Source: Paroedura picta (Eukaryota; Chordata; Lepidosauria; Squamata; Gekkonidae). From it: DNA of 64,000 nucleotides. Of the stretch, positions 11,001 to 26,000 are shown piece after piece; the stretch's first letter is position 1, and each line of letters opens with the position of its first letter. The stretch is from NCBI RefSeq assembly GCF_049243985.1, contig NC_135373.1:97583213-97647212 (forward strand), written 5' to 3'. Both the position numbers and the translations under genes were made by a program. The notes beneath the pieces are model-generated. The model made no database searches. It had not been told where the DNA came from and saw only the letters and a program-made list of their open reading frames with translations.

Positions 11001-14000
11001 GATTTGAATTCTTGTCTCCCCAGTCTTAGACCAACACTTAGACCAAACTGCGGCCCTCCAGATGTCCATGCAAATGCTGGCAGGGGCTCGTGGGAATTGT
11101 AGTCTATGGACATCTGGAGGGCTGCAGTTTGACTACCCCTGCTCTAACTACTACACTTGTAAGAATCCAGAGTAAATACTGGCTTCTCAGGTAGACTGGA
11201 GCAGAATCACCTCATTTTCTGTAGTTAAGGAATCGACTTTATACTCTTTCCCATACATACACACTCTACAGAGACAAAGATGGCTAAAGGCAGAAATTTT
11301 CCCATCTCTTCCATTTCTTTTTCCCTCAAGCAGGTCCCAGGATTCTGAAATCAACTTAATTTCCACCATTTCAGCAACAGTCCTGTATTCATTCAACCCC
11401 CAATACTCAGCTTCTAATATTTGAACAGCATACATTTTTACCCCTTCCAAACTCATCAAGCTAAATATAAAATGTAAACAAATATTTTTTAATTCAAAGG
11501 AGGGCCTATGTAATAGCAAAACCTTGCTAACTTTGGAGAATCAGTTTTTCCTCTCCCCTCCCCCCCCACTTAGATAAATGGAGATAGAACCTTTTCTTTG
11601 TCTAAGGCAGGACCCACCAAGACAGAGTAATATTGTAATTATTGCAGTCCCACTTGCAAAGAAGAACCATACTTCTCTAGCTCCATGACTTACATCACAG
11701 TTTATGTTGCAGGCTACAGGAAGAACAATCCTCAGACCAACCACTGAGATTTTCTGATTTCTAGATGGATTCCACTAGTTAACCTTTCCCTCCCCTACTG
11801 TCCAGGCACTTTCTCTCTCTGTTGTTTCTATACAGACAGTATAATCCATTGAAAGATCCGCTTACCCTCTTTGCCTCTCCCAGCTTACACCCCGATTGAA
11901 TGGGAGAAATGAGTAAACAGTGCTAGTGGATTATGTCATGTATCCATAAAGACTTTCCTAATATTTATGAAGACATACTGAGTAGAAAAGGAATTGAATT
12001 GGAATACACTGGACCTCTTCAGTGGAGTCCGAAGAACTATTTCTTGGGCCTACCATCTCAGAAACAGCAGAGCCTCTACAAGACTCATCAGTATATCACT
12101 ATAAATGTGCTGGGTAATATAGTTATAGGTAATAAAGTTACCTATAACAATTAGATTTACCAGTTTTATGTAAGTGTTCTGAAAGATACAGAACAGCCAC
12201 TACTTCAGTGGCTGCAGAAGTTCTTTCTGATTAAGTTTGGAGGAATATGTGTCTAATTGCAAAATAAATACAATTTAGGGATTTAAAAATTATTGGGCTA
12301 CAGACTGGAAGACCACAGATATGGTGCTATTTACTGACCGAGTTACCTCACCCTGCAGTGAACCCAGCTTTTCCTAACTAATTTTCACCAAACATCATAT
12401 GTAGTTGCTCTGACATGTAAACAGATGCTAATTTTCCCACCACAATCCACATCACTGGCCAGTAGTGATTCAAGTTTTCATCTAGATTTGCGAATCGGAA
12501 GCAAAGTACTTTTAGTGTAGAATTTCAAGTGTCTCCTTAGAGGTAGTCTACTACCTTTCAAGAGAGTTACTGTAGTCCAAGAACTTGTCAGACTAAAAAG
12601 GATTAAAAGATCCTTTAAAGTAAATATTAAATTGAAGTAAGAAAGGATGTGATACAAGGGGCCAGATTGGAACTATTGCCCAAGCTTCTGAAACATAATG
12701 GTGACTATTTGGCACTGTACCACATAAAGCTGAAATGAACATGTTGACATCATTCAGAGGTTTATTTTGGTTTCGTTTATAATTATCCCTAACAAACTGA
12801 TACTTTTATGCAGTCTTACACCACTTGTTTACTAGTTTGTCTTGTCCTAAAAAGGTCAATGTAAGTATACATTAAACTTAAGCTGATCAAACTGTGTATG
12901 ACACAAGGGTAAGAAGGCATATGGCTGTGTTAACTGTAGCTTCCACTAAAGCCAATTTGATACCCTGGAATCCCAAATTTAGTTAATGCAAAGGATTAAG
13001 GAAAGCTGTTAATCAGCTGTTCAGACTGTTGTTCAAATACATAGTTGAATATTTTGGTCCTCATGACATAACTCTTGCTAAGTCTTAATGTGTATATAGT
13101 GCTGTAAATATACCTGGCTCTTTGTGAACAGTGAGACTCCTTTCCTGCCTTGAAGAGTTGCAATCTAAGATAGACAAGACAAAGACAAGCCACAGGACAT
13201 CAGCTTAGGTAAGAGAGGTTGTAAAGAGTTTGAGGAGAGAGAATTGGCATCTTCAGATGACCTAAACCAAGTTTGTAACTTGAAGCATCATTTTCTTAAA
13301 AGGGGCAATTAAGATGAATGCCACCATTTTTCCAGACTTAAAAGTGACTAAAATGCTATTAATTATGCATTTAATACAACTAGCAATGGACTGGTTTTGG
13401 AAGTATGACTGTGCCACTTCTGAAACCATCCATAGATAGATACAGTAGTTAGTACTGAAGCCTAATTCGATAAGGTATAGAATACATCCCTTGAGGAATA
13501 TGGTAAGCCTTTTGAGTTTTTCAGCATAATAATATATCAAGAGGAATACACTCAGTGTTGTGAGATTTACAAGGATATTTATATAATTCTTTAAAAAACA
13601 CTGTGGCTCCAATGTAGCTTTAATTGCAGACAGCAGCTACATATTATGGGCCCCAGATGTGCATCCTCATACTCAACAAAAGATGTATCTGGCCAACTCA
13701 GTGGGACTCCAATGAACTCACAGTAAGGACAGGGATGGGATGTGCACCTACAAAGACAATACCACCAGAAAGCTGTTATCCACAAGTATCTTGATAGATC
13801 AGGATGCTTATCTTTAACATTAAGGAATTCTAATATTTTCTCTTTTCCTACAGAAAATCAAAAGACTTAAATGTTTTCTGGATTATATGAGCCATATTAT
13901 AGCAAAGACAGACATGTGATCTTACCTAATGACAACAGCATACATTGTTGAATACCTCTGTATGTGTTCCAGAGCAGTGGTCCCCAACCTTTTTATCACA

Positions 14001-17000
14001 GGGAACCGGTCAACACTTGACAATTTTAATGAGGCCCGGGGGGGGGGGTAGTCTTTTGCCAAGGGATGTTGCTGCCACCTGAGCCCCTACTCCACCATCT
14101 TTCCCGCTGGCGCCCCTAACATCCTGCCGCCTGCTGGGGGTCGCTGCCTGCAGCAGCTGCACAGTGCCATGCCGAGGGAGAGACCTAGCCATGGCGGCCG
14201 CTGGAGAGCAACAAAGGTGAGCCAGTGGCAGAGTGGCAGGGCAGCCCCCGAGGCAGCAGCCAGGGAGGAGGAGGAGGAGCCGCAGCCCGGTACCAACTGA
14301 TCCATGGACCGGTCCCGGTCCCCGGACTGGGGGTTGAGGACCACTGTTCCAGAGGACCACTTGAATACAAAATATTCCAGGAAGTTCTCCTGCTGTTGTT
14401 TGTGTATTGTGTTCTTGTCTTAGTTTCCAGCATGTTACTAAAGATTGGTAAATCTCAAAATGTACTTTAATCTTTCTGCTCTGTGATCAAAATTCCCGTC
14501 CTGTATAGTTGGCTGTGTTTGTAGGCATTCAGTGTTTTCATTTTAAGTATGTGCGGTATGCTATGTTTTAGTGACAGGAAAGTTTATAGCATGTTAAATA
14601 TAACTCCTATATAAATTGTGCTGATCATGGTGGTGGACTTCTCGGACCTTTTAACATTAAAATTGTGTGTATTCCTAACTTCTGAGATGCAGTGGGCATT
14701 TTTTGCATAATAAACTGTTTTCTGCTATTATGTTTCTTCACAGAAACATATACTCAGAAAATGTTGACATTAGGAGCACTGAAAGTTTGTATCCGTTCAG
14801 AAGAATAACAATCATTATAAATTGTAAATTGTTCTGAAGTACTTAATAGATTGAAGCACAGTTTACTCCTACTTTCTTCAAAAGTAATGGCTGCATATTC
14901 TGATAATAACTTTACGCCCACATACATATAAAAAGAAATCCCACTCTATTCTTCAAGAGCATTAAAAATCTCTTGATATTTTGCTGTGATTGCTAAGGAT
15001 TGCAATCTTGAGTCTCCTTGCCTTGTTTGATGACTATCATAACTGTCCCTTTTAGGCCTATTATGCACGGCCGCTGAAACGGCGGCATGGAGAACGTGGA
15101 GGAGGAAGAAGCGAAGCAAACCGCTTACGCACGGGACGGGACGCAATGGCGGCAAAACCAGAGTATCCGATTATGCACGTGGGTACTCCGGAGCCGCTTC
15201 TGGTTGAGCCCTGGTTCCCAGGAAGCTCCACTTTCTTCCGCATATCGCTAACACAGCTTTTTCGGCGGCATACGTTGGCTCTGTGGCCAGTTGCCGCCTG
15301 CAGTGTGCATAATTGGTGATTTTAGCCGCCGCCATTCCACCCCGAATGCGGACCTTCCGCTCCGTGCATAATGGGCCTTAGAGAGCATTTTAGTACTCTG
15401 CATGCATGTCTTTACTATGATTTTCTGATGGAGAAATGCTCTTTGGGATATGTTTTTAATATATTAAAACTCTGAGACTTCTGTGAGAGCATGCCAACAT
15501 AGTTGCATGTCAAAAAACACCATGACTGTTTCATGCTGTGAAAGAAAGTATTCTGAAGCTGGGAGGGACATAGCTATTCTTAAGCATCAGGCTGTGTAAT
15601 GCTTCATTCCCTAAGTGGAAGATGAAAGAGGCAACACCATCTGAGGATCTAGGCTATAGCATATGACAGCATTTAGTCCAATGATAATGTTGCAAACTGG
15701 GGTGCAGCACTATAAGCCTCTCACTGATTTACATCTGTACATTGCTTCATTGTCAAGTACAGGGTAAGAAGAACTGCTACCTGTGCAAAATTTAGTAGCA
15801 GATTGCATTTCTCAGTTTTCTGTATTCAAGGTTTCCTTTATTTGCCTGTGTCGAATGAAAAAATAGCTTTTTCTTCTTTAAATTATTAAAACTGGGAAAA
15901 CTCATCAAGTCTAAATACACTGATCTAGGAGTCAGTGAAGAAGAGTTGGTTCTTATATGCCGCTTTTCCCTACCCGAAGGAGGCTCAAAGCGGCTTACAG
16001 TTGCCTTCCCATTCCTCTCCCCACAACAGACACCCTGTGGGGTAGGTGAGGCTGAGAGAGCCCTGATATTCCTGCCCAGTCAGAACAGTTTTATCAGTGC
16101 TGTGGCGAGCCCAAGGTCACCCAGCTGGTTGCATGTGGGGGAGCGCAGAATCGAATCCGGCATGCCAGATTAGAAGTCCGCACTCCTAACCACTACACCA
16201 AACTGGCTCTCAGTTGTGGTGAATGAAGTTGGCTCTCCAAAGTTGACTTGTCTCTTGAAGCAGAAATGGTTTATCTTTGGCAGAGAACTGGACTTTGTGG
16301 TAAATCCAAAAGAATACATTTTAGCTTTTGAAAGAGGTATGTTCATATTCTATCAGATAGTCTCAAGCTTTCTTTTTACACTTCTGGAGTTTGGGACAAT
16401 CCAAAAAATAAGTAGGAGAGTTCTTTGAAAGTTTTTTCATTTGCATGCACCTGAACGGCTGGTGCAACATTTTTGTAGGTTTACAAAAATCATTCAAGTC
16501 TAATTGAGAAAAAGAACTGGATATGAAGTAGCTCTTTCAAGATTTTCCAATTTTGTTAGGTAAAGGACTTAAAGCTCAAATGGTTATGGGTTCTTACGCC
16601 TCTTTCTTTATGGAGCTGATGGGAGAAAATTAAGTCTTTCTAAGGCCCATTATGCACGGCTGCCGAAACGGGAATTTCGGGTCACATGGAAAACGCGGAG
16701 GGGGAAGACGCGACGCACACCGGTTATGCACGGGGCGGGGCGCGACGGCGGCAAAACCCAGAGTAACCAATTATGCACGCGGCGATCCAGGCGCCACTTC
16801 TGGTTGCGCCCTGGTCACCCGGAAGCTGCGCTTTCTTCCGCGTTTCACTGACGCGGCTTTTTCAGCGGCATGCACCGAAGCTGCGGCCGGTTGCAGCCGG
16901 CTCCGTGCGTTATCGGTGATTTTAGTCGCCGCCATTCCACCCCGAATGTGCGTTATTCCCCCCGTGCATAATGGGTCTAATAGGAGTTATGTGATTAATT

Positions 17001-20000
17001 TTGCCAGATTACCCCTTCACTACAGATCCTGTATTAGTATCAGGGATCTTTGGGCTACTTTCTTGCTTCTTCAACCCTGTGACAGTTGTTCGCTGTCATC
17101 CATCTGGATAATATAAGGGACTGAGTTCTAATGGGAATTTCATCTACATAGATATTCTCGTATCTTCCCAAAATTAGAGTCTTGCTGCAGTGACCAGGAG
17201 CAAAATCAACTGTATCTTCTCTACTAAAACTTCATCAGGACATTCCGCTGTACAGTTGTACCTATGGTTGTAGTCCTAACAAAAAAGTACAGAAATGTGC
17301 ACATTGAACATAGTGCCTAAAGCCAGAAGCAGACATCTTCTTTTAAACAATTTAAATTATAAAGCCATTTAGGAAGTTCACCCTACATATTGACTCCTAG
17401 TTTGAGTCAATAGTGCCTTTCCTGATATAAGCCCTCACCCAGCTGGTATACACTTATTTAAAAGGGAGATTTTTTGCTTATAGCTACCACAGCCTATTGT
17501 GAAACAGTATACAGGAAATTATTTTATTTTAATTTTTCTCATTGAGATTCAAGGCAGATTACAGTGGTAGAAATATTCATTGAATCAGTAACCTGATTAC
17601 AAATATAACAGCTTAATAATAATAATTGAATCTAACATCAGAAATTCTAGTAAAGTAAAAATATTCAGTCCATCAGGTGGATTGCAAAATATGGTAACAT
17701 TTGGGTAACAGCAAAGCTTCCTAATAAAACAACATAATGCTATGAGATTGGAAGATATGGAAGAAAAAACACAGTGTCCCTAATAGAGGTTATTTTCCAT
17801 GATGTTACAGTATACCACAGCTCTTTTCCTCTAGAAGATCGCTTTCCTGAGCAATTCTGTTTTGTACATTTTACAAATTAATCTAACTGATGTCCTGGTA
17901 TATTGAAGAGCTTTATGCTAGGAGCCAATTCAATCTGTCATCTCAGTCCCTTTCCTCTCATACTAGATTGACAGCAAATTACAAACTGTGTTGTTTAGAA
18001 TGAGATTGGATTGCTGTGTTCATTTTTGGCAAGACACACCAGCTATCTCATCTGTGTTGCTGAAGACAGGCACGCTTAATAAGAAATCACATATCCAATT
18101 CTAAACCAGGCCAGAGAGTGTAGAGTCCTAGACCTGCAAAATGAAGCAAGGGAGAGATGGGATTTCTCTGCAGACCTGAAGTCCGAGGTTTGTAGAAAAA
18201 TCTGAACGAACAAAAAAACAAATAAATGTGAAGCATTCTTCACCTCTCCAAAATAATAGAAGCAATGCCTGTAGCTTTAAGAAAATGTCCACAGCTTTCA
18301 GTCATCATTTTGGAGGTTGCTAAGCAGCCACAGCAATATTGAGGAACTTTCCAACCTTTATTGCTATAAAGCAAATCCATTGGGGGGGGGGGGAGTTGGA
18401 GCTGGAACAGAAGGGTCCACCTGTGATATTGGGGACAGACCCAGCAGTGACCATTGGAGACTCGCAATCCAAACCACTTGGCCTTGTACTGGTGGTTACC
18501 ACTCAGTTAGGCTAGATTACTGAGTAGTAACTGCCAGGGCAGGGAAGGAGAGAAAGTTGAAGACAGAAGCAGATAAAGGTAGGTTAGCTGGTGGGTAAGA
18601 AGAAGAGAAGGATGCAAGAAAAGGGAGACTGCCAGAAAAGGGAAACAGTGTTTGTATGTATGTGTATGTGGGGGGGGGGGGGTATATAGAGGAAAATGCC
18701 TAACAGGTTCTTGTGGGCCCCTTGCTTGTACATTTCTAATGTAGCTATTAACCTGTACCGAAGATGAATATGTAGATTGTAATCTTACATAGTACAGTAA
18801 CTTCTGTCCATCATGATGTGCAGATAAACCAGTGACTTGGGAACTTGGCTTTATGGAAATCAAATTAAAATGATCTGTCTGTCCTTTCTTTCCTGGAAAA
18901 ATTTGTTGACAGGGTTGAATGGTTTCCTTTCCCTTTCCTACAGAATGCTCTTTAAAGAAAGCCGAAGTGTTCATAATCATCTTACATCTGCTCCGTGAGT
19001 ATAGCATCAAAACATATATCCCTAATATTTTGATTGATCTGTCCTTCTCTAACACTGTCATAAAACCTCAGAGTGATTTGGGGGGGGGGGGGGTTGGAAG
19101 GGGTAATCTTTTTGTATGTTTTTTGTGATCAGATTGCAAATTCAGTGGCTTCAGTTGGACTTGTTATTCTGCTGGTGTTGAACCAGTGTGTTTTGTAACA
19201 TTCAGTTGTGAACATGTGCTGTAGATTGCCTTTTGATAACATTCTGGATCTTGTGCTTGTTTTATGTTGACATATCAATTTTGTCATAGGGAATATTCCA
19301 AATGTTTTCACTGCAAAACCACATACTTATAACTATATAATGTGGGCATTCTCAGTGGCAGCTTCAGTATTTTAGAACAACCTTCCAAATGGACGCCTGT
19401 CATTCTTAGTCATCTGTATTTTGTTCAGGGTAAATCCTTTAAAATACTTTTCGAGTTTATTCAAGTGGAATCTTTTAATCTGCTTTGCTTTTCAATAATT
19501 ATTTTGCTGCTACTGTTGGTTTTTATTAGTTTAGAATTGATCTTTAATTGTATTGTGTTCATGTTTTGCTTTTTAATCTGTGAGTAGTCTTCAGAATTTT
19601 TTGAAAGTTGAAAGAGTAAATTCACCCTTGTTCTTTCTTGTAACTGGAATATTTCTATAGAATAACTAAGAGTGGAATATGCTTGTAATCCATATAAAAA
19701 CATGTGACTTTTCTTTTTCAAAAAAAAAAAACCTCATAGAGGTTCAGAAACATTTTGGAATGTGGTATGATTTTTTTAACTTAGGAACCTAAAGAACACT
19801 TTGGGTTTGTGGAGAATACTCCTGAGAAACAGGTGCTGGAGGGAATTGGGTGTGTGCATTGTGTGTACCCATGAGTACAGAGATTCTTGTGGATTTCAGT
19901 CAAGTTGTTTTTGCTCTTTCTTCTTGATTATGTTTGCTCTACACCCGCAGAGTAATTGGCCAATTCACTTTTGGTTGGATTTAAAGTCTTTGATTTGTAA

Positions 20001-23000
20001 TTGAGCTCTTTCTCACAAAAACTGTAGATTTGCCCTCAAACTGTAGATCTGTTTCTTTTTTCTTTAGGGCAAAGAAGAAGGTGATTCTGGCACCTAAACC
20101 CAAAGTGAAGGTAAGTGGTGAAAGCACAGTAAAGTACAGAAATAAAAGGTCAGGCTCAAGCTGTAGAGCAATTAGGACATGAGCACATAAAAGAATGTTG
20201 GATGAGGCAAATGTCCCATCCAGTCCAATACACTGTGTCACACAGTGGCCAAATGCCACATGCCATCCGGAAGTCCACCCCGATCACCTGTGTGCCCAGA
20301 ACTCTACAAGGCTTCCCACTGTTGCTCCCCAAGCACCAAGAATACAGAGCATCAATGCCCCAGACAGAATGTTACATCTATACCTTGTGACTAAAAGCCA
20401 GTGATGGACCTCTGTTGCATATATTATTTCTGCAGAGAAATCCCACATACTAATTACTCCTTGGTTGAAGAAGTACTTCCTTTTATCTGCTGATTAATTT
20501 CACTGAGGGCCCATTTCTTGTATTGTGAGAAAGGGAGAAAAGTACTTCTTTCCCTACCTTCTTTGTTCCATACATAATTTTGTCAACCTCTATTTTGTCA
20601 CCCCCTGTACTGCCATTGTTTTAATGGGGTTTTTATGGGGAAATTGTTATGGTTTTAATTGTTAGCTGCCTTGAGGCGACAGTCATGAGAGGCAGGATAT
20701 AAATCCAAGAAATAAATAAATCATTTTCCAAGCTAAAACATTGTAGCCTCTTTAACCTTTCTTCATAGAGATATGGTCCTTTTCTGTACCTTTTCCTATG
20801 CTGTAATATCTTTTTTTGAGGGGTGATGACTATAACTGTACACAGTATTCCAAATGAGGCCACACCATAGATTTATACAGGGGCATTATGAGACTGGCTG
20901 ATCTGATTTCAATCTTCTGCCTGATGGCTTCTCTGCTATTTCCCTATCATGATTTAGTAATTCTTTTACCCCTTGGTCATCCTGTGGCCCTACTGCCTCC
21001 CTGGCTGATTTTCTGCTACTAATATATTTTAAGAAAATTGTACTGTTGGTCTATATTATTTTGCAATATGTTCCTCATATTCCTTTTTGGCATTTTATTT
21101 GCCAGTGCCTGTGTTCCCTTTTCTATATCTCACTTGGAATATGCTTCCCACTGCCTAAGGGAATTCTTCTTACTTTTTACTGCTTCCATTACTTTGTTTA
21201 TTAACCATGCAGGCAGTTTTTAAAATACCTGTTTGTACCTTTGCTAACCTGTGATATCTGAGCTTCCAGGATTGTAGTTTTAAATACCCTCCAAGCTTCC
21301 CAAAGGGATTTGACCCTACTTACCTTTCAGTTTCTTCTTCACAAAACCCCTTCATTTTAGAGAATTTAAATTAACTATTTTCATAACTTTGGGGTTTAAA
21401 GCATTAGAGTTCAACCATATATACACAGTGTCTGTGTATCTTTGAAGAACAGGTTCAGCTCTCATTTTATCAAACAATTCTGAAGCAATTAGACTGGGTA
21501 CTGGTTTGCTCATGGTCTCTCAAGACATTCTAACAGAAAGTGAAAAATTGCTCAGCAGTAATGTCTTCATGAAATACTTCTGCAATGATGATTACATTAC
21601 AGTTAATTATTTGGATATTCATAATATGTTGCAGGAGCTTGTGTGTTTATTTTATTTTATTAACAATTTGTATCCCACCTTTCTGCCCTTACAAGGGCCA
21701 ACAAGGTAGATAACAATTTTAAAAATGATCAAATTACAATTTAAAACCATTAAAATAACCCCCCTCCTAATCATATATCATTAAAGCAATTTTAAACTGA
21801 ATTAAAATACATAAAAAACATTGATAAGGAAGGTAGGATCATTGAGGGATTGCCAAATGAAATAAAAAAGTCTCCAAGACACACCACTGAATTGAATGTT
21901 AGAAAAAACAAGGACGATAAGAGAACATTATTCGTGTTTATATTTGCAAAATTGGAAGTTCTCGTTATCTTGCCTTCTTCCCAGAATGTCACAGGTGTAT
22001 GCTGATACAGCTCAGTGTAGTGGTTAGGAGTGTGGACTTCTAATCTGATGAGCCAGATTTGAATATGCGCTCCCCCACATGCAGCCAGCTGGGTGACCTT
22101 GGGCTAGCCACAGCACTGATAAAGCTGCTCTGACCGAACAGGAATATCAGGGCTCTCTCAGCCTCACCTACCTCACAAGGTGTCTGTTGTGGGGAGAGGA
22201 AAGGGAAGGTGACTGTAAGCTGCTTTGAGCCTCCTTTGGGTAGAGAAAAGCGGCATATAAGAACCAACTTTTCTTCTTCTTTATCTCTACCCAAGCCTTG
22301 TTAATAGGATGCAGAGAAAAGACCTCATTTCCTTTTTGCCTCCCTTTTCTTTTGGAAGGTGGTATTGACATATAGCCTAATAAAGAGATCTGGAAAACCT
22401 GAAAGCTTGGCATATATTTAGTTATCTTTTGGGTTAGTCTTAATAAAAGCTATTGCAAGGTTTTAATTTTGGGGAACTTATTTATATATTATATTTATAT
22501 ACCGCCCTCCCCGAAGGCTCTTTGTACCAACACTGCTGCTGGATCTTTTGTTAATGTTTAAGGTTTTAGAATGCTTTAAAGTGCTTATCACCAAAAGTTG
22601 ATGCAGTAAAGAATGTTGGTTTGAATACATGAAGCAGCCTTACACTGAATCAGACCATTATTGTGTCAAGCTCAGTAATGTCTACTCTGACCAGCAGTAG
22701 TTTTCAAAGGTCTCAGTTTGAGTTCCCTCACATCATCTGCCACCTTATGAAGCTGGAGAAACTGGGGGTTGAACCTGAGACCACCTTTATGCAGAGCAAG
22801 TGCTCTGCAAGCACGGCATGGCCCCATCACTTTACCTTTTACTTGTGAAAAATAGTTCTTGAACAAGGCAAAGCTTTCACATTGTGGCCTTTGATATGAC
22901 ATATGTTTTGCTCTGAACATTCTAGGGGTGGGCCATGAACTATTTTTGCTAATTGACCTAACTTGGATTTGTTTATCTGTTGTTTTGGCTCAAACTATAG

Positions 23001-26000
23001 GTGATACTAGGAGATAATTGAAAGATTGGTTTGTCCCAATGATATTTCAAGTAGGAAAATGAGAGTGCTAAATTCTCACTGTATTTATCAGTTTTTCTCC
23101 ACCCCTTTCCTGAGCACTTTCCTTTCAGCTAGGCTCACGTATCGTGTTTAACCCTTTCTGGGGAGAAACAAGATCACTGCGGAGGAAAGGGAGATGGTCT
23201 GAAGCAATAATAACTGTTTAGTGGGGGCAAGCTCACGGTCCCCAACCATAACCCTGATGGTGCTTTGCATTCCTCCCATCCCAACACTATGACATGATTA
23301 GATCAGACACTCGTCTGCCACTGGATACATATAGGGAATAGATGTTCCCCTTATCTTTTATTTGCTGTTTAAAAATACATTTCATAATTGTTTTATCTTG
23401 TAAACAATGTATTGCCATCAGGTAATAATAAGAGCTTGTTTAATAAGCAAGTGAACACTTTATCTACAATATTGATATTGAGATAGCATCTTAAATAAAA
23501 TGACACCATTAGATCTATGCCTGACTTCTTGTATGAAACCACTGCTTGAAACCTTAAAAATTGTTTTTTTCCCCCCTTTTAGGACTCTAGTCCAAAGAAG
23601 GAGCAGAAAACCTCTATCCCTTTTACTTCATCTTGTGTTCCTGCTTCAAGTACCACCGCACCTGTTAGTGCCCTGGCTAGTTCTAGCTGTAACCCAACTC
23701 CAGAGACAATCTGCCTGGATGACTCACTGGATGAAGACCTCTCCTTTAATCCACCTTCACTAGATTCTATTTCTGATGCTCTAGCTGTTATTAACAATGG
23801 AGCTAAAAATTCTTCTGTTGGAACTACTGTAGAAACACCAACTCCAAGACCTCGGCTTGGGTTGAGAGAAGAAAAGTTAGCAAGTATAACGAGTAGGTTA
23901 CCTCTACCACCCTCAAAAAAGGTAGAGGCTGTTCAGGCACCACACTCCTCAAGTCTTATAGCTGGGCACTCAGCACCAGTACCAAAGAAATCCCAGGATT
24001 TGCTTCAGACTGGTATATCTTCAGGCCTTATTGCTGGATCTTCAATTCAGAACCCCAAGGTTTCCTTGGAACCTTTGCCAGCCAAACTGCTACAACAAGG
24101 ATTACAGAGGTCAAGCCAGATTCAAGCCGCTTCCTCTTCACAGGCCCACATTTCTTCCTCCTGTAAGGTCCAAGCCACAGTTACCCCTGCTTCACAGAGG
24201 CCAAAGGATACGGCTGTCCTTATAACCTCTTCAGATGGCCAAAGTTGTGGCTCTTCTACTTTACAAATAGCCAAGGTGCATCAGCAGTCAGCTGCCCAAC
24301 AAAAATATGTGTCTCCTCTACAAGCAACTATTAGTAAATCTCCGACCAACCCTGTTGTGAAATTAAGTAGCAATCCCAGACTGCCATGTTCATCCCCAGT
24401 TGCTAAGATTTCCGATAAGCAAGTACTATATCGCCTTCCTTTGCCTAACTCCACCTCTGGAAGTAGTTGTCAAATGGCTCACCCACTTGTGTCTCGGACA
24501 ACGTCCAGCTCCTCTACCTCTAGTAACTATTTACCCAAGGCCATGGTATCGCAGGTTTCTGCCCAGGGTTTCAAGCCTCCTTTCTCCATGGCTCCTTCCC
24601 CAAAACCTGCTGCCTCTCCCAAGCCCACAGCATCCAAGCCTTCTGTAACACCCAAGCCTACTACATCATCTAAATTGTCATCATCTAAGTCCACTCCAAC
24701 ACCCAAGACCACATCATCTCCAAGTTCTTCCAGTTCAAGTGCACTAGTATCCCAGAGTAGTCACTCCAGCAGTAATTCCCTTCATAAACAACCAAGTGGA
24801 GTAAATGTCAGCAGGCAGTCTCCTACGCTTAATTTACTGCCCACTAATCGCACCTCAGGCCTTCAACCAGCAAAGAACCCTCAAGCCCCTTCAAAATTGT
24901 CCAGCTCTTCTACCGCAGGAACTGTTGGTAAAAATAATTTGAGTGGAGTTGGAATGAATGTACCTGTCAACAGGGGCAGCAACCTTAATACAAGTGGAGT
25001 TAGTAGGACTAATCTCTCTGGGGCAGCAGGAAGTGGAACACAGGGTGCTACTAAACAATTGTCAGCTCCACACAGACCATCTTCTGCCTCAGGATCTACA
25101 GTTATACCAGCCAGTGTGCAGGTATGTGTTAAATGTGAAATGTGATGGGCCTAATATATCTGATTTAACTTCATTAAGCAAAAATACATACATAATTGCC
25201 TGCTCAACTACTAGAGGGAATAGAAAATATGCTTGCTAATTATGACATGTAAGGAGACCACCAGTGCAATTCTAAACAGAGTAAGCCCATTGTTTAAGAT
25301 TGCTCTATAAATATTAGAGGAGGGGCCATGGCACAATGGTAGAACTGCTGCTTGACATGCAGTCTCCGGCATCTCCAGTTAAAGGATATGGCAGTAGATT
25401 ATATGAAAGACCTCTGGTTGAGACCCACTGTCAGTCTGAATAGACGGTACTGATTTTGATGGACCAAGGGTCTGATTCAGTATAAAGCAGCTTCATATGT
25501 TCAAAACTATCATTCAAAAACTCAAGAATTTAACAAAGTTGATAAACCCTTAATGTGCTAATAAATTTCCTGTTTTAATTAACCAGTTCTGCTTTATAAG
25601 AGTAATTTTCAATGTCACACCAAGAACCAATCTGGCAGCAACCAGTATATTAAATACCAAAGTGCAATATTTTATACAAATAGCTGCTATATAATGAAGA
25701 AGAAAAATCTATGACTCAGATGGTCTATCCAGACTAACAGTGCAGTCTTAAACAGAGTTATACCCTTCTATGTATGTTGAAGCCAGTAGGCTTAGAAAGT
25801 GTATCTCTGTTTAGGATTGCATTCTGAGAACCTCAGCAATACTATAGAAGTTACTGGCTGTAATGCATTTCTCTCACATATGATGAAAAATTATCTTAAA
25901 TGCTTGGAACAGTACAAAATCCTGAGCAATTTTTGTAGATTTTGGCTTACAATCACTGGGGAACTTAAAAGGCACTCGGAACTTTCTGGGGCATGCCGGA

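Noticed and set aside
11541-13785. Several 60-116-codon open frames in the large UBN2 intron
   Set aside because: No motif, no splice support, AT-rich composition equal to the surrounding intron.
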